From CAWKMN01 sp963850765 (lineage in GTDB: Bacteria > Chloroflexota > Anaerolineae > Aggregatilineales > Aggregatilineaceae): a DNA stretch of 64,000 nucleotides. The stretch lies in assembly GCA_963850765.1 (NCBI GenBank), contig CAWKMN010000006.1, forward strand, positions 632,164-696,163. The letters are read 5' to 3'. Both the position numbers and the translations under genes were made by a program. Each line of letters opens with the position of its first letter. Position 1 is the first letter of the stretch. Below the pieces are notes generated by a model, which did no database searches, had not been told where the DNA came from, and saw only the letters and a list, made by a program, of their open reading frames with translations. Shown here piece by piece: positions 28,565 through 37,661 of the stretch.

Positions 28565-29503
28565 CTAAATCTCCCATCCGCGTTTTCTCAGAATCAGGAA
28601 GCCCACCACAGCCAGCGCAACCCAAAGGCTCATCATGACTCCGATAGAAGCCGCATAACCGGCATCGAAGCGGCTGAAGGCGTTTTCATAGAGATAGGTT
28701 GCCATGACTTCGGATGCGTTGGCCGGTCCGCCACCCGTGAGCATATAGACATAGTCAAACACGAGCGATGACCAGATAATGATCATCAGGATCGTGAAGA
28801 CCAGGGTGGGGCGAATGCTGGGCAGGGTGATGTGACGGAACTGCTGGAAACGGCTCGCGCCATCCAGTCGGGCGACTTCGTACAGCTCAATATCCACGGC
28901 CGACATCGCCGCCAGATAGATCACAACCAGAAAGCCCCAAAAGTGCCAGCCATCCACAAAGGCCACGCCAAAAAGAGCATACCCTCGCGAGCCAAAGATC
29001 GGGAAATCCAGGATGGTGATCCCTTGGTCAGCCAGCCACGCGCCAATCCCTACCCGTGGGTGAAGCAGTTGCCGCCAGAGCTGTGAATTGACGACGCTGG
29101 CAATGACATAGGGGATAAAAAAGGCAACGCGGAAGAACATCTGCCCTCGTTTGATCCCAGACAGTAGATACGCGCCCGTCAGGCCCACCGCGATAGGCGC
29201 TGTCAGGAAGAACGCTGTCCACATCAGGTTATTTTTTAGTGCCTTAAAGAAGATGTCATCGTGGAACAGCTTTTGGAAATTGTCGAGCCCGATGAAGTTC
29301 AGCGAACCATATCCGGTCCAATCCGTGAAGGCGACCAGCAGACCGAAGGCTGACGGGATGATGATGATAATCAGATTGATAAGCAGGATGGGCAGAATAA
29401 ACATCCACCGGCCCAGGGTCGCGCGGAATCCATATTTGGACCGCGCAGGTGCAATATCCCCCTGTGTGCCAACCGGCTTTAACGCCTGAGTAGCTTGTTC
29501 CAT
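28565..29503 (-). CDS. sugar ABC transporter permease, MalF type
   Basis: I chose the ATG ending at 29503 (MEQATQALKPVGTQG), which gives 312 residues with about 35 cytoplasmic residues before the first helix. The EAA loop reads ELYEVARLDGASRFQQFRHI and GGGPANASEVMATYLYENAF is the MalF-type late loop. It follows a strong hairpin after the binding-protein gene. Confidence 0.93.
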   Translation of the reverse strand: MEQATQALKPVGTQGDIAPARSKYGFRATLGRWMFILPILLINLIIIIIPSAFGLLVAFTDWTGYGSLNFIGLDNFQKLFHDDIFFKALKNNLMWTAFFLTAPIAVGLTGAYLLSGIKRGQMFFRVAFFIPYVIASVVNSQLWRQLLHPRVGIGAWLADQGITILDFPIFGSRGYALFGVAFVDGWHFWGFLVVIYLAAMSAVDIELYEVARLDGASRFQQFRHITLPSIRPTLVFTILMIIIWSSLVFDYVYMLTGGGPANASEVMATYLYENAFSRFDAGYAASIGVMMSLWVALAVVGFLILRKRGWEI

Positions 29504-29533
29504 AGGGTTGCTCCACACCGTAACTGAGACTGA

Positions 29534-29560
29534 ATGGGGAGGGCTGCAATCCCTCCCCAT
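29534..29560 (-). promoter_or_regulatory. hairpin between binding-protein and permease genes
   Basis: ATGGGGAGGG (29534-29543) and CCCTCCCCAT (29551-29560) form a perfect 10-base stem with a 7-base loop, 12 bases after the binding-protein stop codon. No long U-run follows, so a processing or attenuation role is more likely than full termination. Confidence 0.7.
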
Positions 29561-29572
29561 CATCAATCTGAT

Positions 29573-30913
29573 TTACTGACGTGCTGGAATAGGCAGGGTC
29601 TTGCCTTCGTCGCGGGCCTGCTCCCAGAGAGCCTGCTGTTCAGCAAGGTAGTCTTCGACGGACATTTCATCGAACCACACACTCTCGACCGCTTCCCAGA
29701 TCTGGACATTGGCATCGGCCGGCCAGAAGGTCCAGGTGGTGTAACCGTAACGGCCTTCGCCGGTTACCTTGGCGAAGTCGGTGAAGAACCGGACAATCCG
29801 GGGATCGGTTCCTTCAGGAAAGTCAGCTTCCGTGAAATGCAGCGGCACGACGACCTCTCCAAAGCTGTAGTGGGAGGAGATCTCCAGCACGCGGGCCGGG
29901 TCGCTCAGCAGAAAATCGAGCACGTCGATGACGGCTTCGGGATGCTCGGTCTGGCCGTTGACAGACAGCGTGCTGCCGGTCGCCAGTTCATAGTTGTACT
30001 CCCCGGCCATGTCTGAAAAAACGGGCAGCGGTGCCCAATCCCATTCGGTGCCGGCCTCGGTGAAGAACTCGTCCGCGCCACGGAAGCCCCAGGTGCCGAC
30101 CATGACCATCGCGGCATCCTTGTTCGCCAGCTCCGCCCACCAGTCATTCCAGGTGTAGGCGAAGTATGTCTCGAGGCTGCCCGCGAACCAGCCGTTATCT
30201 GCAATATGGGTCTTCAGCAACTGCATCGCTTCCACAAATTCCGGATCGTCCCATTTCTTCTCGCCGATGAGGGCCTTATACACATTCTCCGGTCCGGCGT
30301 AATTGTTGAGATAGATCCCGATCAGGTGTTCGTTGGACGGCTTCCAGTCGGAATTGCCGTAGCTGAGGGGATTGATGCCTTCGGCTTCTGCCGCCTCAGC
30401 CAGTGCTTCGAATTCGGCCAGGTTAGTCGGGACTGTCCACCCCTTTTCATCGAACAGCGTCTTGTTGTAAATGAGCACCATGCTCTCGTAGGTGAGGGGA
30501 ATGCTGTACAGCTCACCCTCAATAATGCCCGATTGGTAAGCCCATGGCAGCAACTTGTCTTCCCAGCTGTGTTCGGCGGCAGCCTCCGTCAGCGACAGGA
30601 TCAGGCCGGCGTCGATGAACTCCGCGATGAAGGATGCGCCCGGTGTTTGCAGAATATCGGGGGCTTCGCCCGCGGCGAAAGCTGTACGGATTGTGTCGTT
30701 CAGGTTTTGCTGAGCGGAAATCTCTAGTCTGATCCCGGGATTCGCCGCGTTAAACGGCTCGGCGAAGGCCGCGTTAAGCTGCTCGATGTCCATGAAATCC
30801 TCGGTCCACCAGGTCACGACTACTTCGTCCTGGGCCTCGGCGGCCGGGCCCAACGCGCTCAGAGCCAACACAAGAATCACGACCAGAGCCAATACGATGC
30901 GTGGCGATTTCAT
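29573..30913 (-). CDS. sugar ABC transporter solute-binding protein
   Basis: A 446-residue family-1 solute-binding protein with a signal peptide (MKSPRIVLALVVILVLALSA, then LGPAAEAQ) and VVVTWWTEDFMDIEQ at the mature start. The ribosome-binding site is AGGAGAG. It is the second gene behind lacI and feeds the two permeases. The ligand is likely the glycoside that the downstream ADP-ribosylglycohydrolase-fold enzymes handle. Confidence 0.93.
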   Translation of the reverse strand: MKSPRIVLALVVILVLALSALGPAAEAQDEVVVTWWTEDFMDIEQLNAAFAEPFNAANPGIRLEISAQQNLNDTIRTAFAAGEAPDILQTPGASFIAEFIDAGLILSLTEAAAEHSWEDKLLPWAYQSGIIEGELYSIPLTYESMVLIYNKTLFDEKGWTVPTNLAEFEALAEAAEAEGINPLSYGNSDWKPSNEHLIGIYLNNYAGPENVYKALIGEKKWDDPEFVEAMQLLKTHIADNGWFAGSLETYFAYTWNDWWAELANKDAAMVMVGTWGFRGADEFFTEAGTEWDWAPLPVFSDMAGEYNYELATGSTLSVNGQTEHPEAVIDVLDFLLSDPARVLEISSHYSFGEVVVPLHFTEADFPEGTDPRIVRFFTDFAKVTGEGRYGYTTWTFWPADANVQIWEAVESVWFDEMSVEDYLAEQQALWEQARDEGKTLPIPARQ

Positions 30914-30997
30914 GCTGTTTCTCTCCTAGACAACTAAATCAAATAGATTCTGTTGTGAGCTATACGGACCGCTTAGTCGATATATCCTTCCTTTCAA

Positions 30998-32026
30998 TCA
31001 GGCCGAGTCCCGGATCACCAGCTTATAGGGTATCTGTTCATTGCGCCCGATCATGGGCGCGTAGCCATTCAGGCGTTCAAACAACATTTCAGCGGCGCGT
31101 TGTCCCATCTGACGCTGCTGTTGGGCAATCGTGGTCAGCGCGGGGTGAACCAGACGCGCAGCGGGTATATCATCAAAACCAATTACGGCTATATCGCGGG
31201 GGATGGAAAGACCGGCCTGCCGGATGGCGGCCATAGCGCCCATTGCCATCAGATCATTAGACGCGAACACGGCTGTTGGGCGTTGCTTCACTTGAAGCAA
31301 CTGGTGCATCGTTTCGTAGCCACCATCGGCATTGAACTCACCAACAACGATCAGTCTGGAGTCCGCCGGCAGGTCATGTTCCTGCAAAGCGTTACGATAG
31401 CCCTGCACACGAACCTGGGACGGGCCATCGTGACTTGCCAGCATGCCGATACAGGTATGGCCTTGCTCGATCAGATAGCTGGTCGCCGTTCGCGCCGCCG
31501 CAATGTTATCGACAAAGATGTTATCCAAAGGCCATGTGCCAGTCGGTTTCTCCCGGGCTTCTAACCGCACTACGCAGATGTTTTGCTCAAGCGCGGGCAG
31601 CAGGTCGCGTGCGGTCACATGAAAAAAAACACCGACCAACCCATCGACATGTCCTTGCAGCAGCAAGTCGATACACTTACGCTCTTTGTCGACATCTGAA
31701 TTGGTGTTGTACATCATCAGGTCGTATCCGTGCCGCTCGGTCACGTCCTGGATGCCACGCTCGAATGCCGGATAAAAGGGATTGAGTATGTCTGGGATAA
31801 TTCCAGCGATGGTATACGTTTTGCTCGAACGAAGTCGCCGAGCCGTGATATTGGGGACATAACCCAGTTCATTCATCGCGTCCAGGATACGCTGCCGGGT
31901 CTCTGGCGGAATTGAGATCGCCGCGTTGTCGTTTATGACGTAAGATACTAATGACTGCGATACATTGGCGTGTCGCGCCACATCTTCCTGGGTAATCCGT
32001 TTTTTACTGGATCGTCGCGGCGGCAT
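30998..32026 (-). CDS. LacI family transcriptional regulator
   Basis: A 342-residue regulator: N-terminal LacI helix-turn-helix (ITQEDVARHANVSQSLVSYV), hinge helix (NITARRLRSSKTYTIAGIIP) and a periplasmic-binding-protein-like effector domain with GFDDIPAARLVHPALTTI near the C-terminus. It heads the minus-strand transporter operon. Its promoter overlaps palindromic TACGTA operators shared with a divergent secreted ADP-ribosylglycohydrolase-fold gene, so it probably controls both and itself. Confidence 0.95.
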   Translation of the reverse strand: MPPRRSSKKRITQEDVARHANVSQSLVSYVINDNAAISIPPETRQRILDAMNELGYVPNITARRLRSSKTYTIAGIIPDILNPFYPAFERGIQDVTERHGYDLMMYNTNSDVDKERKCIDLLLQGHVDGLVGVFFHVTARDLLPALEQNICVVRLEAREKPTGTWPLDNIFVDNIAAARTATSYLIEQGHTCIGMLASHDGPSQVRVQGYRNALQEHDLPADSRLIVVGEFNADGGYETMHQLLQVKQRPTAVFASNDLMAMGAMAAIRQAGLSIPRDIAVIGFDDIPAARLVHPALTTIAQQQRQMGQRAAEMLFERLNGYAPMIGRNEQIPYKLVIRDSA

Positions 32027-32036
32027 GTTGATCCTG

Positions 32037-32063
32037 TTGATACGTATGACTTATACGTATAAT
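32037..32063 (+). promoter_or_regulatory. promoter of the secreted ARH-fold gene
   Basis: TTGATA (32037-32042) stands 15 bases before a perfect TATAAT (32058-32063). The spacer is short and contains the LacI-type palindromes, which fits repression. Confidence 0.5.
32040..32061. promoter_or_regulatory. tandem LacI-type operators
   Basis: ATACGTAT (32040-32047) and TATACGTATA (32052-32061) are two CG-centred palindromes whose centres are 13 bases apart, between divergent genes. LacI-family operators are typically palindromes with a central CG. Confidence 0.6.
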
Positions 32064-32066
32064 TGA

Positions 32067-32096
32067 ATTGTATAGTGATTTATTGAGCGGTGTCAA
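32067..32096 (-). promoter_or_regulatory. promoter of lacI and the ABC/ARH operon
   Basis: On the minus strand a perfect TTGACA (32091-32096) is followed after 18 bases by TACAAT (32067-32072). The predicted start falls on the TATACGTATA operator. Confidence 0.65.
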
Positions 32097-32107
32097 GGAC
32101 ATTGGCA

Positions 32108-33883
32108 ATGAAGAAGATATTCATTATCTCGAGCGTGTTGTTCTCGCTTGTTTTTGGATCGCTGACCACGGCTGAAGATCCCGTTGGGCCAAATCCGCTT
32201 GAAACCCGGCAAATCAGCCGGCAGGATTATGCAGATCGGCTCCAGGCGATGTGGCTCGGGGAGACGATTGCCAACTGGACTGGCCTGACGACCGAAGCTG
32301 TCAAACAGGACGCGCCATTCTACACCGACGAGGACTGGGCCCTCGACCAGCAGATTGACTGGAAGCCTAATTCGGTGATCGACTTCGTCTTGCAAGACCC
32401 CTGGCAAGCTGACGACGACACCGACATCGAGTACGTCTATCTACACCTGATGGATCAACACCGGAGACCGCTGCTCTCTGCGCAAGAGATTGCCGATGGC
32501 TGGCAAACGCACATCAACGATTGGATTTGGGTTTCCAACGAGCAGGCGCGCAGCCTGATGGAAATGGGTGTTGTGCCCCCGGTTACCGGCATGGCGAGCG
32601 TCAATGAATATTACTTGCAGATCGACGCGCAACTGACGACGGAGATTTTTGGGGCTTTGGCACCAGGAATGCCCGAAAAAGCGCTCATTCTGGCGGATCT
32701 GCCGATACGATCCACCGCCGGAAGCTATGCCGCGCACGCCGCTCAGTTTTATGTGGTGCTTTATTCGCTCGCCACGCAGGTTGACCCCCAGCAGCCATCG
32801 CGTGACCAAATCATCTGGATGATAACGGAAGCGCGACGCTACATCCCCGATACCTCCAAAGCCGCGGATATTGTCGATTTTGTGCTGGCAGATTATCAGG
32901 CTAACCCAGATGCGAACGATTGGGAGCGCACGCGCGACAAAGTCTATGAACGCTACCATGAGCACGCCGACGACCACGGGTTTATCTATCGCGGATGGAC
33001 CGAGTCTTCGGTTAACTTCGCGGCTGGATTGATTGCGCTGCTGTATGGCGAGGGCGATTTCCGGCGCACGGTTCAGATCGGCACCCTCAGCGGGTGGGAC
33101 TCCGACAATGGCACGTCGACGATGGGCGGTCTGCTGGGTCTGATGCTCGGCTACGATGCCCTCGTGGCGCACTTTCCGGAGGTAACTTTGTCGGATCGGT
33201 ACAACATCCACCGCACGCGCGACACGCTGCCCGATTACCTTCCGGATGATCCCCGTGCGGAGGACACCTTCACCCTGATGGCTGAACGGATGCTGCCGCT
33301 CGTGGAGACGGTCATTCTCCAATCGGGGGGAAGCGTTGATGGCGACATATGGCTTCTGCCACCACCCGCTGATGATCCCCCTCTGGATCTCAATCCCCAG
33401 TTCCAGCTGTATCGTCACAGCGCGAATAATCAGGTACGACTGTCCGGCGGCACGATTGAGGTCAGCGTGAGCGGTGAAGTGGCGGCCTCACGCCTACGGG
33501 GTATTGCGGATGGCCTGGAACATGACTTCTCCGGCCGGGAACCTGCCCGGCGGATACCTCAACCCTATAGACGCCTTACGACTGATGGGGCGGTAACCAT
33601 AGCCGTCCAATATGATCGCGATGTGGAAGTAATGACCATTCGATTAATTGCGGGAAACGTGGCCGATCCTGTGTTTCCTGTGGAGCTGCTGATCGATGGG
33701 GTCTGGGTGTCAGTGCCGGATGGAACAATATTTCCTCCTGCCCTCACCTCCGAAACACCGGTCCAGATTTTTGACGTGATTCTCCCGGAATCGGTGCTGG
33801 CGAGCGGTATCCGTGTCATGCTTGAGGCAGCGGGGCTCTTTCCAGAGTTTACGGTGCTAGAACTGGATGCCTTTTCAGATTGA
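32108..33883 (+). CDS. secreted ADP-ribosylglycohydrolase-fold protein
   Basis: A 591-residue protein from ATG 32108 (AAGGA eight bases before) with a signal peptide (MKKIFIISSVLFSLVFGSLT, then TAE). The ARH domain (about residues 35-370) keeps QAMWLGETIANWTGL, DDDTDIEYVYLH and SGWDSDNGTSTMGGLLG. The last ~190 residues are beta-rich and may bind carbohydrate. It is transcribed away from lacI. An exported member next to a sugar importer and two cytoplasmic paralogues suggests stepwise breakdown of a glycoside. Confidence 0.88.
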   Translation: MKKIFIISSVLFSLVFGSLTTAEDPVGPNPLETRQISRQDYADRLQAMWLGETIANWTGLTTEAVKQDAPFYTDEDWALDQQIDWKPNSVIDFVLQDPWQADDDTDIEYVYLHLMDQHRRPLLSAQEIADGWQTHINDWIWVSNEQARSLMEMGVVPPVTGMASVNEYYLQIDAQLTTEIFGALAPGMPEKALILADLPIRSTAGSYAAHAAQFYVVLYSLATQVDPQQPSRDQIIWMITEARRYIPDTSKAADIVDFVLADYQANPDANDWERTRDKVYERYHEHADDHGFIYRGWTESSVNFAAGLIALLYGEGDFRRTVQIGTLSGWDSDNGTSTMGGLLGLMLGYDALVAHFPEVTLSDRYNIHRTRDTLPDYLPDDPRAEDTFTLMAERMLPLVETVILQSGGSVDGDIWLLPPPADDPPLDLNPQFQLYRHSANNQVRLSGGTIEVSVSGEVAASRLRGIADGLEHDFSGREPARRIPQPYRRLTTDGAVTIAVQYDRDVEVMTIRLIAGNVADPVFPVELLIDGVWVSVPDGTIFPPALTSETPVQIFDVILPESVLASGIRVMLEAAGLFPEFTVLELDAFSD

Positions 33884-34132
33884 CCTGTAACTGATAAGCG
33901 GATATCTCAATCGTGGGGCTGTGAATGCGAAAGGGAGCGATTACCGCGATACTCGCAATCAAGCCCCTTGCAGAGACTTAAAAGGCAAGCTGTAGAGGAG
34001 AATCTGGAAATCGAGATCATTCTACGTAGTACCAGATAACTTTTCCCGGGAAATTCCTAAAAAAGCTTTTCCTCGAGAGGCGAAGCAAGCTGTGCCCCAT
34101 AGGGCCTATGGACCGGGGCATTCCAACGCCTT
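33884..34132. other. intergenic region without recognised content
   Basis: I see no gene, terminator or repeat that I can defend between the secreted ADP-ribosylglycohydrolase-fold gene and the small HTH frame. Confidence 0.4.
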
Positions 34133-34342
34133 GTGGATGGTATTGCGTACGGGATGGTGCTGCTCTATATTGGCCAATCCGCGCCGGGGTTTCCGCTTAC
34201 GGATCACACACCAACGAAAGAACAGCGCAATCAGGAAATCCGAACGAGCTATTCGAAAGGACAATCGGTTGGTTATCTTGCCCGTTTATTCGGAATATCT
34301 GAGCAACGCGTATCGCAAATCATCCATCGCCGGCGCAGATAG
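34133..34342 (+). CDS. small helix-turn-helix protein (copy 3)
   Basis: A 69-residue frame ending TKEQRNQEIRTSYSKGQSVG, YLARLFGISEQRVSQIIHRR. The C-terminal half is a resolvase/Mor-like helix-turn-helix, homologous to frames at 22998-23152 and 44538-44738. No clear ribosome-binding site. A fragment of the same insertion-sequence family lies about 60 bases downstream. It may be an intact small regulator or a relic. Confidence 0.45.
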   Translation: MDGIAYGMVLLYIGQSAPGFPLTDHTPTKEQRNQEIRTSYSKGQSVGYLARLFGISEQRVSQIIHRRRR

Positions 34343-34404
34343 AAAATAGGTAGCTGAGGGCACAGAGTCCACATTTTGGCCCCCACCACCCGTATTTCTT
34401 GAAA

Positions 34405-34466
34405 AAACGAGCATCATTCACGACTACTATCGCGACGCCGCGTAAGAGAAAACCGGCGCATTTTCT
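34405..34466 (+). mobile_element. 3' remnant of the integrase-type insertion sequence
   Basis: The sequence CATCATTCACGACTACTATC followed by GCGACGCCGCGTAAGAGAAA matches the end of the transposase gene and its downstream sequence in the copies at 22153-22990 and 44959-46187. Only about 60 bases remain; the terminal repeat is lost. Confidence 0.6.
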
Positions 34467-34521
34467 ATTTCGAAAGTATGCTGCTTTGAGGCTGAAGATG
34501 TTATTTCCGCGCCTTAAACCG

Positions 34522-35667
34522 TTATTGTCGGGGCAGGAAATCGGTGATCGCGGCGAACATCCTGTCAAGATCCTTGCAGTCGTTATAACCCTGTACAGAC
34601 ACACGCAGATGAAGCTGATCGTGCCAAGTCCCAATTGCCAATTGAATCCGTTGCTCGTCATAAAGTTGGGCCTGAAGCTGGACTGGATCCGTGGGCGGCA
34701 GCAGGACCGTGAACATCTGGGCGAACCACTCTGGCGAATCCGGTGTAAGGGGCCGAACGCCATACCAATCACACAACCGTTGTCTAGAGTCGCTGGCAAG
34801 TGCATGGCATCGCCGTTGAACTGCTTCCCAATTGTGCGTCTGCATAAACTCAATCGCTGCTGGAACGGCCAGAAATGCGGCGAGATCGCGCGTGCCCTGC
34901 CATTGGGTCGATCGGACAAAATCCGAAGTGTCGTCCACTTCCCAGCTCACAATCAGCGGCATGATAATGGATCGGCATTCTGGGCGAGCATACAAAAATC
35001 CCGCGCCTTTGGGTGCACACATCCACTTATGACAGTTACCAACATAAAAATCAGCGCCCAGCGCCTCCAGATTGAGCGGGATTTGGCCGGGCGCGTGTGC
35101 GCCATCGATCATCGTAAGGATACCGGCTTCGCGCGCGTGGCGGCATACCGCCTCCGCCGGCAGAATGAGGGCGGTGGGCGAAGTAATATGACTCATGAAA
35201 ATCAGACGGGTACGGGGCGTCACCGCTTGCCATAACGTTTCGACCACGTCTTCTACCGAGTTGATCGGAAGGGGTATCGGCTGTCGAATATAACGCGCAC
35301 CTGTCCGGTTGCAGACGATTTCCCACAACCGATCCATCGCGCCATATTCGTGATCCGTCGTCAAAATCTCGTCGCCGGAGTGGAGATCAAGCGATTGCGC
35401 GACGTAGTTTCCTCCAATGGTCGCGTTGGTGACGAAAATCAGGTTGTCTGGGCTGGTGAAAAGGTAACCCGCTAACTGCGTGCGCGCCTCTCTGAGAAGA
35501 TCATTAGCCCGCTTCGAGAAAAACAGAGATGGCTGGCGTTCCAGTTCCAGCTGCCAACGCTGGTATTCCTCGAATACAGGACGCGGGCACGCGCCGTAAC
35601 CGCCATGGTTCAAATAGATGACCGTTGGATCAAGCAAGAAAAGAGAACGCAGATCGTCGTTAGTCAT
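34522..35667 (-). CDS. class V aminotransferase, isopenicillin-N-epimerase-like
   Basis: A 381-residue PLP enzyme. Key blocks are YLNHGGYGACPRPV at the N-terminus, ATIGGNYVAQSLDLHSGDEI, TMIDGAHAPGQIPLNL (PLP aspartate) and the Schiff-base lysine in VGNCHKWMCAPKGAGFLYAR. Family members include isopenicillin N epimerase and cysteine-desulfurase-like lyases acting on peptides or amino acids. It ends the operon of a peptide ABC transporter, starting three bases after the previous gene, so a modified amino acid or small peptide is a plausible substrate. Confidence 0.9.
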   Translation of the reverse strand: MTNDDLRSLFLLDPTVIYLNHGGYGACPRPVFEEYQRWQLELERQPSLFFSKRANDLLREARTQLAGYLFTSPDNLIFVTNATIGGNYVAQSLDLHSGDEILTTDHEYGAMDRLWEIVCNRTGARYIRQPIPLPINSVEDVVETLWQAVTPRTRLIFMSHITSPTALILPAEAVCRHAREAGILTMIDGAHAPGQIPLNLEALGADFYVGNCHKWMCAPKGAGFLYARPECRSIIMPLIVSWEVDDTSDFVRSTQWQGTRDLAAFLAVPAAIEFMQTHNWEAVQRRCHALASDSRQRLCDWYGVRPLTPDSPEWFAQMFTVLLPPTDPVQLQAQLYDEQRIQLAIGTWHDQLHLRVSVQGYNDCKDLDRMFAAITDFLPRQ

Positions 35668-35670
35668 GTG

Positions 35671-36222
35671 CTATGGTGAACCTCCGGTGTCGTCGTAGAT
35701 ATCAAATGGTGGTTGACCCAAAGAGACCAGCATATTGTTCAGAATGCGGCCAATGGGCACGAGACACGAATCCGGCGGGCGGTTATCCAAACGCCATTGG
35801 GTAGAGGTATAGGTTGCCATACCAAAGATAAGGCGCTCGGTGGGATGACCACCCATTGCCAGGATCACATCTGGCGGCATGTCAGACGGATCGAGCAACC
35901 ATTGAATATGCTGTTCCATCTGGCGACGACGTTCCGGCGAATAGGCATCGCAGGCGTCGACTTGAGCGCGAAACTCATTCCAGGTGTCAGCCTCTGCGCC
36001 TGAGAGTGGCGTTGCCTGGGGCAGTTCGGTGAGATTGATCACGACCTGCGGATCGAGTGTCATCACGGGCCGCTGCTGATCTGACGGGGCGCCATCATCA
36101 CGAACGAGAATAAACACCGCCACACTCAAGACCATCAGCAGACCGACCCCTGCCAGGATAACACCACCGCCAATCGGCGATTCCGGCGTTTGCTCGCCTC
36201 TTTCTGTCCTTTGTGCTGGCAT
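35671..36222 (-). CDS. uncharacterised membrane-anchored protein
   Basis: A 183-residue protein with one transmembrane helix near residues 19-40 (GGVILAGVGLLMVLSVAVFI) and an extracytoplasmic domain that includes CDAYSPERRRQMEQHIQWLL. It is packed between a cytochrome-like gene and the aminotransferase with gaps of three to four bases. I do not recognise the family. The neighbouring lipoprotein cytochrome suggests both act at the outer face of the membrane. Confidence 0.65.
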   Translation of the reverse strand: MPAQRTERGEQTPESPIGGGVILAGVGLLMVLSVAVFILVRDDGAPSDQQRPVMTLDPQVVINLTELPQATPLSGAEADTWNEFRAQVDACDAYSPERRRQMEQHIQWLLDPSDMPPDVILAMGGHPTERLIFGMATYTSTQWRLDNRPPDSCLVPIGRILNNMLVSLGQPPFDIYDDTGGSP

Positions 36223-36226
36223 CCTG

Positions 36227-36736
36227 CTACGGATCCATATGCAGCGACAGCAGATACTGATATAAATTCCTGCCGCCGCTGTCGCTCAGACGATCGGTCG
36301 AGTATTGGTGCTTGCTGCCCAACGTACCCCCTGAGCGCATCCAGTCAATAAACGCATCTTCAGTCAGCGCCAGATTCTGTAGTGAAGGCGCTGGCGTGCC
36401 ATCGATCTCACCTGTTCCACCGTCACCCGCTGCGCCGTGACACGTCGCGCAGCCCAAACGGTCCCAATTACTTGCACCTCGCGCGACCGCCGTCGGATTC
36501 AGGTCGCTGGTATCTGATTGGCCGACCGAGGTGGTCGCGGCAGCGGTGGCGATGATAGCCGGCACGGTCGGGGGATTTAGTTCTTGGAATATAGGCAACT
36601 TAGTACTGGTGGGCCGGGCGTTCTCTTCGCTGCCCGATCCGCATGCAGCTAACACGACTGATACTGAGGCCATGATCGCCAGGGATCTTAAAACGTCGCT
36701 GAGTAATGGGAACCTGTTCACACTCCCTCCTCGCAA
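36227..36736 (-). CDS. c-type cytochrome lipoprotein
   Basis: A 169-residue protein with a lipoprotein signal peptide (lipobox VVLAACGSG), a flexible T/A-rich linker and a single haem-binding motif in LGCATCHGAAGDGGTGEIDG. A methionine ligand may be M155 region (DAFIDWMRSGG). The domain is a class I cytochrome c. It starts four bases after the DppC-type permease gene. A cytochrome in a peptide-importer operon is odd; it may donate or accept electrons for an unseen oxidoreductase. Confidence 0.85.
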   Translation of the reverse strand: MRGGSVNRFPLLSDVLRSLAIMASVSVVLAACGSGSEENARPTSTKLPIFQELNPPTVPAIIATAAATTSVGQSDTSDLNPTAVARGASNWDRLGCATCHGAAGDGGTGEIDGTPAPSLQNLALTEDAFIDWMRSGGTLGSKHQYSTDRLSDSGGRNLYQYLLSLHMDP

Positions 36737-36740
36737 CCGG

Positions 36741-37661
36741 TTATCGTCCCCGGTGGGGGTTCAAGGCATCCTGCAAACCATCACCGACAAACGAAAAAGC
36801 CAACATGGTTAACCCTACGAGAACCGTTGGAAACAAAGCGAGATGGTAGTATACCTGGATCGAGGTGCCAACGCCTGAACCCACCATACGGCCCCAGCTC
36901 GGCGCCGGTTCGTTGATACCCAGACCCAAAAAGCTGAGCGCTGCCTCAGAAAAAATAGCCAAAGGCACGGCGAAGGTAAATGACACCAGCAGCGGCGTCA
37001 GCGCGTTGGGCAGGATATGCGAGACGATAATCCTCCCGTCGGATGCGCCAATCGCCCGCGCTGCCATCGTGTATTCTTGCTCGCGTAGTGCCAGAAACTG
37101 GGCGCGTGCAATCCGTAGGGGTTCGATCCAGGCCGTGACAGCCAGCACAAGAATCACATTATGTAGCCCGCTGCCTACCACGCTGAGCAAAAATAGCGCA
37201 AACAGCAGCGGTGGCACCGCCGTCATTGTCTCCACGAGGCGCAGCGCGATGAAATCCACCCAGCCGCCGCGATACCCGGCCAGTGCGCCGATAGGCACCC
37301 CGATTACAAAGGAAAGCACAGGCACTAACAGACCCACCATCAGTGACGTGCGCGCGCCATACAGGAGTCGCGACAGATAGTCGCGCCCAATCGCGTCTGT
37401 CCCCAGAAGATGATTGGGATCACGGAAAGGCAGACGGTTGGCGACACGAAAATTCGCATAGGCGTAATCATACGGCGCGAGGACTGGGGCTAACACCGCC
37501 AGCAGCACCAGCAGCAGCATAATGATCAACCCCAGCATTGCCAGCCGGTTTCTGGAAAATCGGCGGGCCGCATCGAGCCACAGTGACCGGTATTGCTCAC
37601 TTTTGGGTTTCAATTCGGTGCTGGCGATCTTGTTGGAGGCTGCTGTCTCTGGTGAGCTCAC
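36741..37661 (-). CDS. peptide/nickel-type ABC transporter permease, DppC/OppC type
   Basis: A 306-residue permease with an N-terminal cytoplasmic stretch (SLWLDAARRFSRNRLAMLGL), six helices, the block LLGTDAIGRDYLSRLLYGAR and the EAA-like loop EQEYTMAARAIGASDGRIIV. Its start overlaps the stop of the DppB-type gene by four bases (ATGA), so translation is coupled. Confidence 0.93.
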   Translation of the reverse strand: MSSPETAASNKIASTELKPKSEQYRSLWLDAARRFSRNRLAMLGLIIMLLLVLLAVLAPVLAPYDYAYANFRVANRLPFRDPNHLLGTDAIGRDYLSRLLYGARTSLMVGLLVPVLSFVIGVPIGALAGYRGGWVDFIALRLVETMTAVPPLLFALFLLSVVGSGLHNVILVLAVTAWIEPLRIARAQFLALREQEYTMAARAIGASDGRIIVSHILPNALTPLLVSFTFAVPLAIFSEAALSFLGLGINEPAPSWGRMVGSGVGTSIQVYYHLALFPTVLVGLTMLAFSFVGDGLQDALNPHRGR

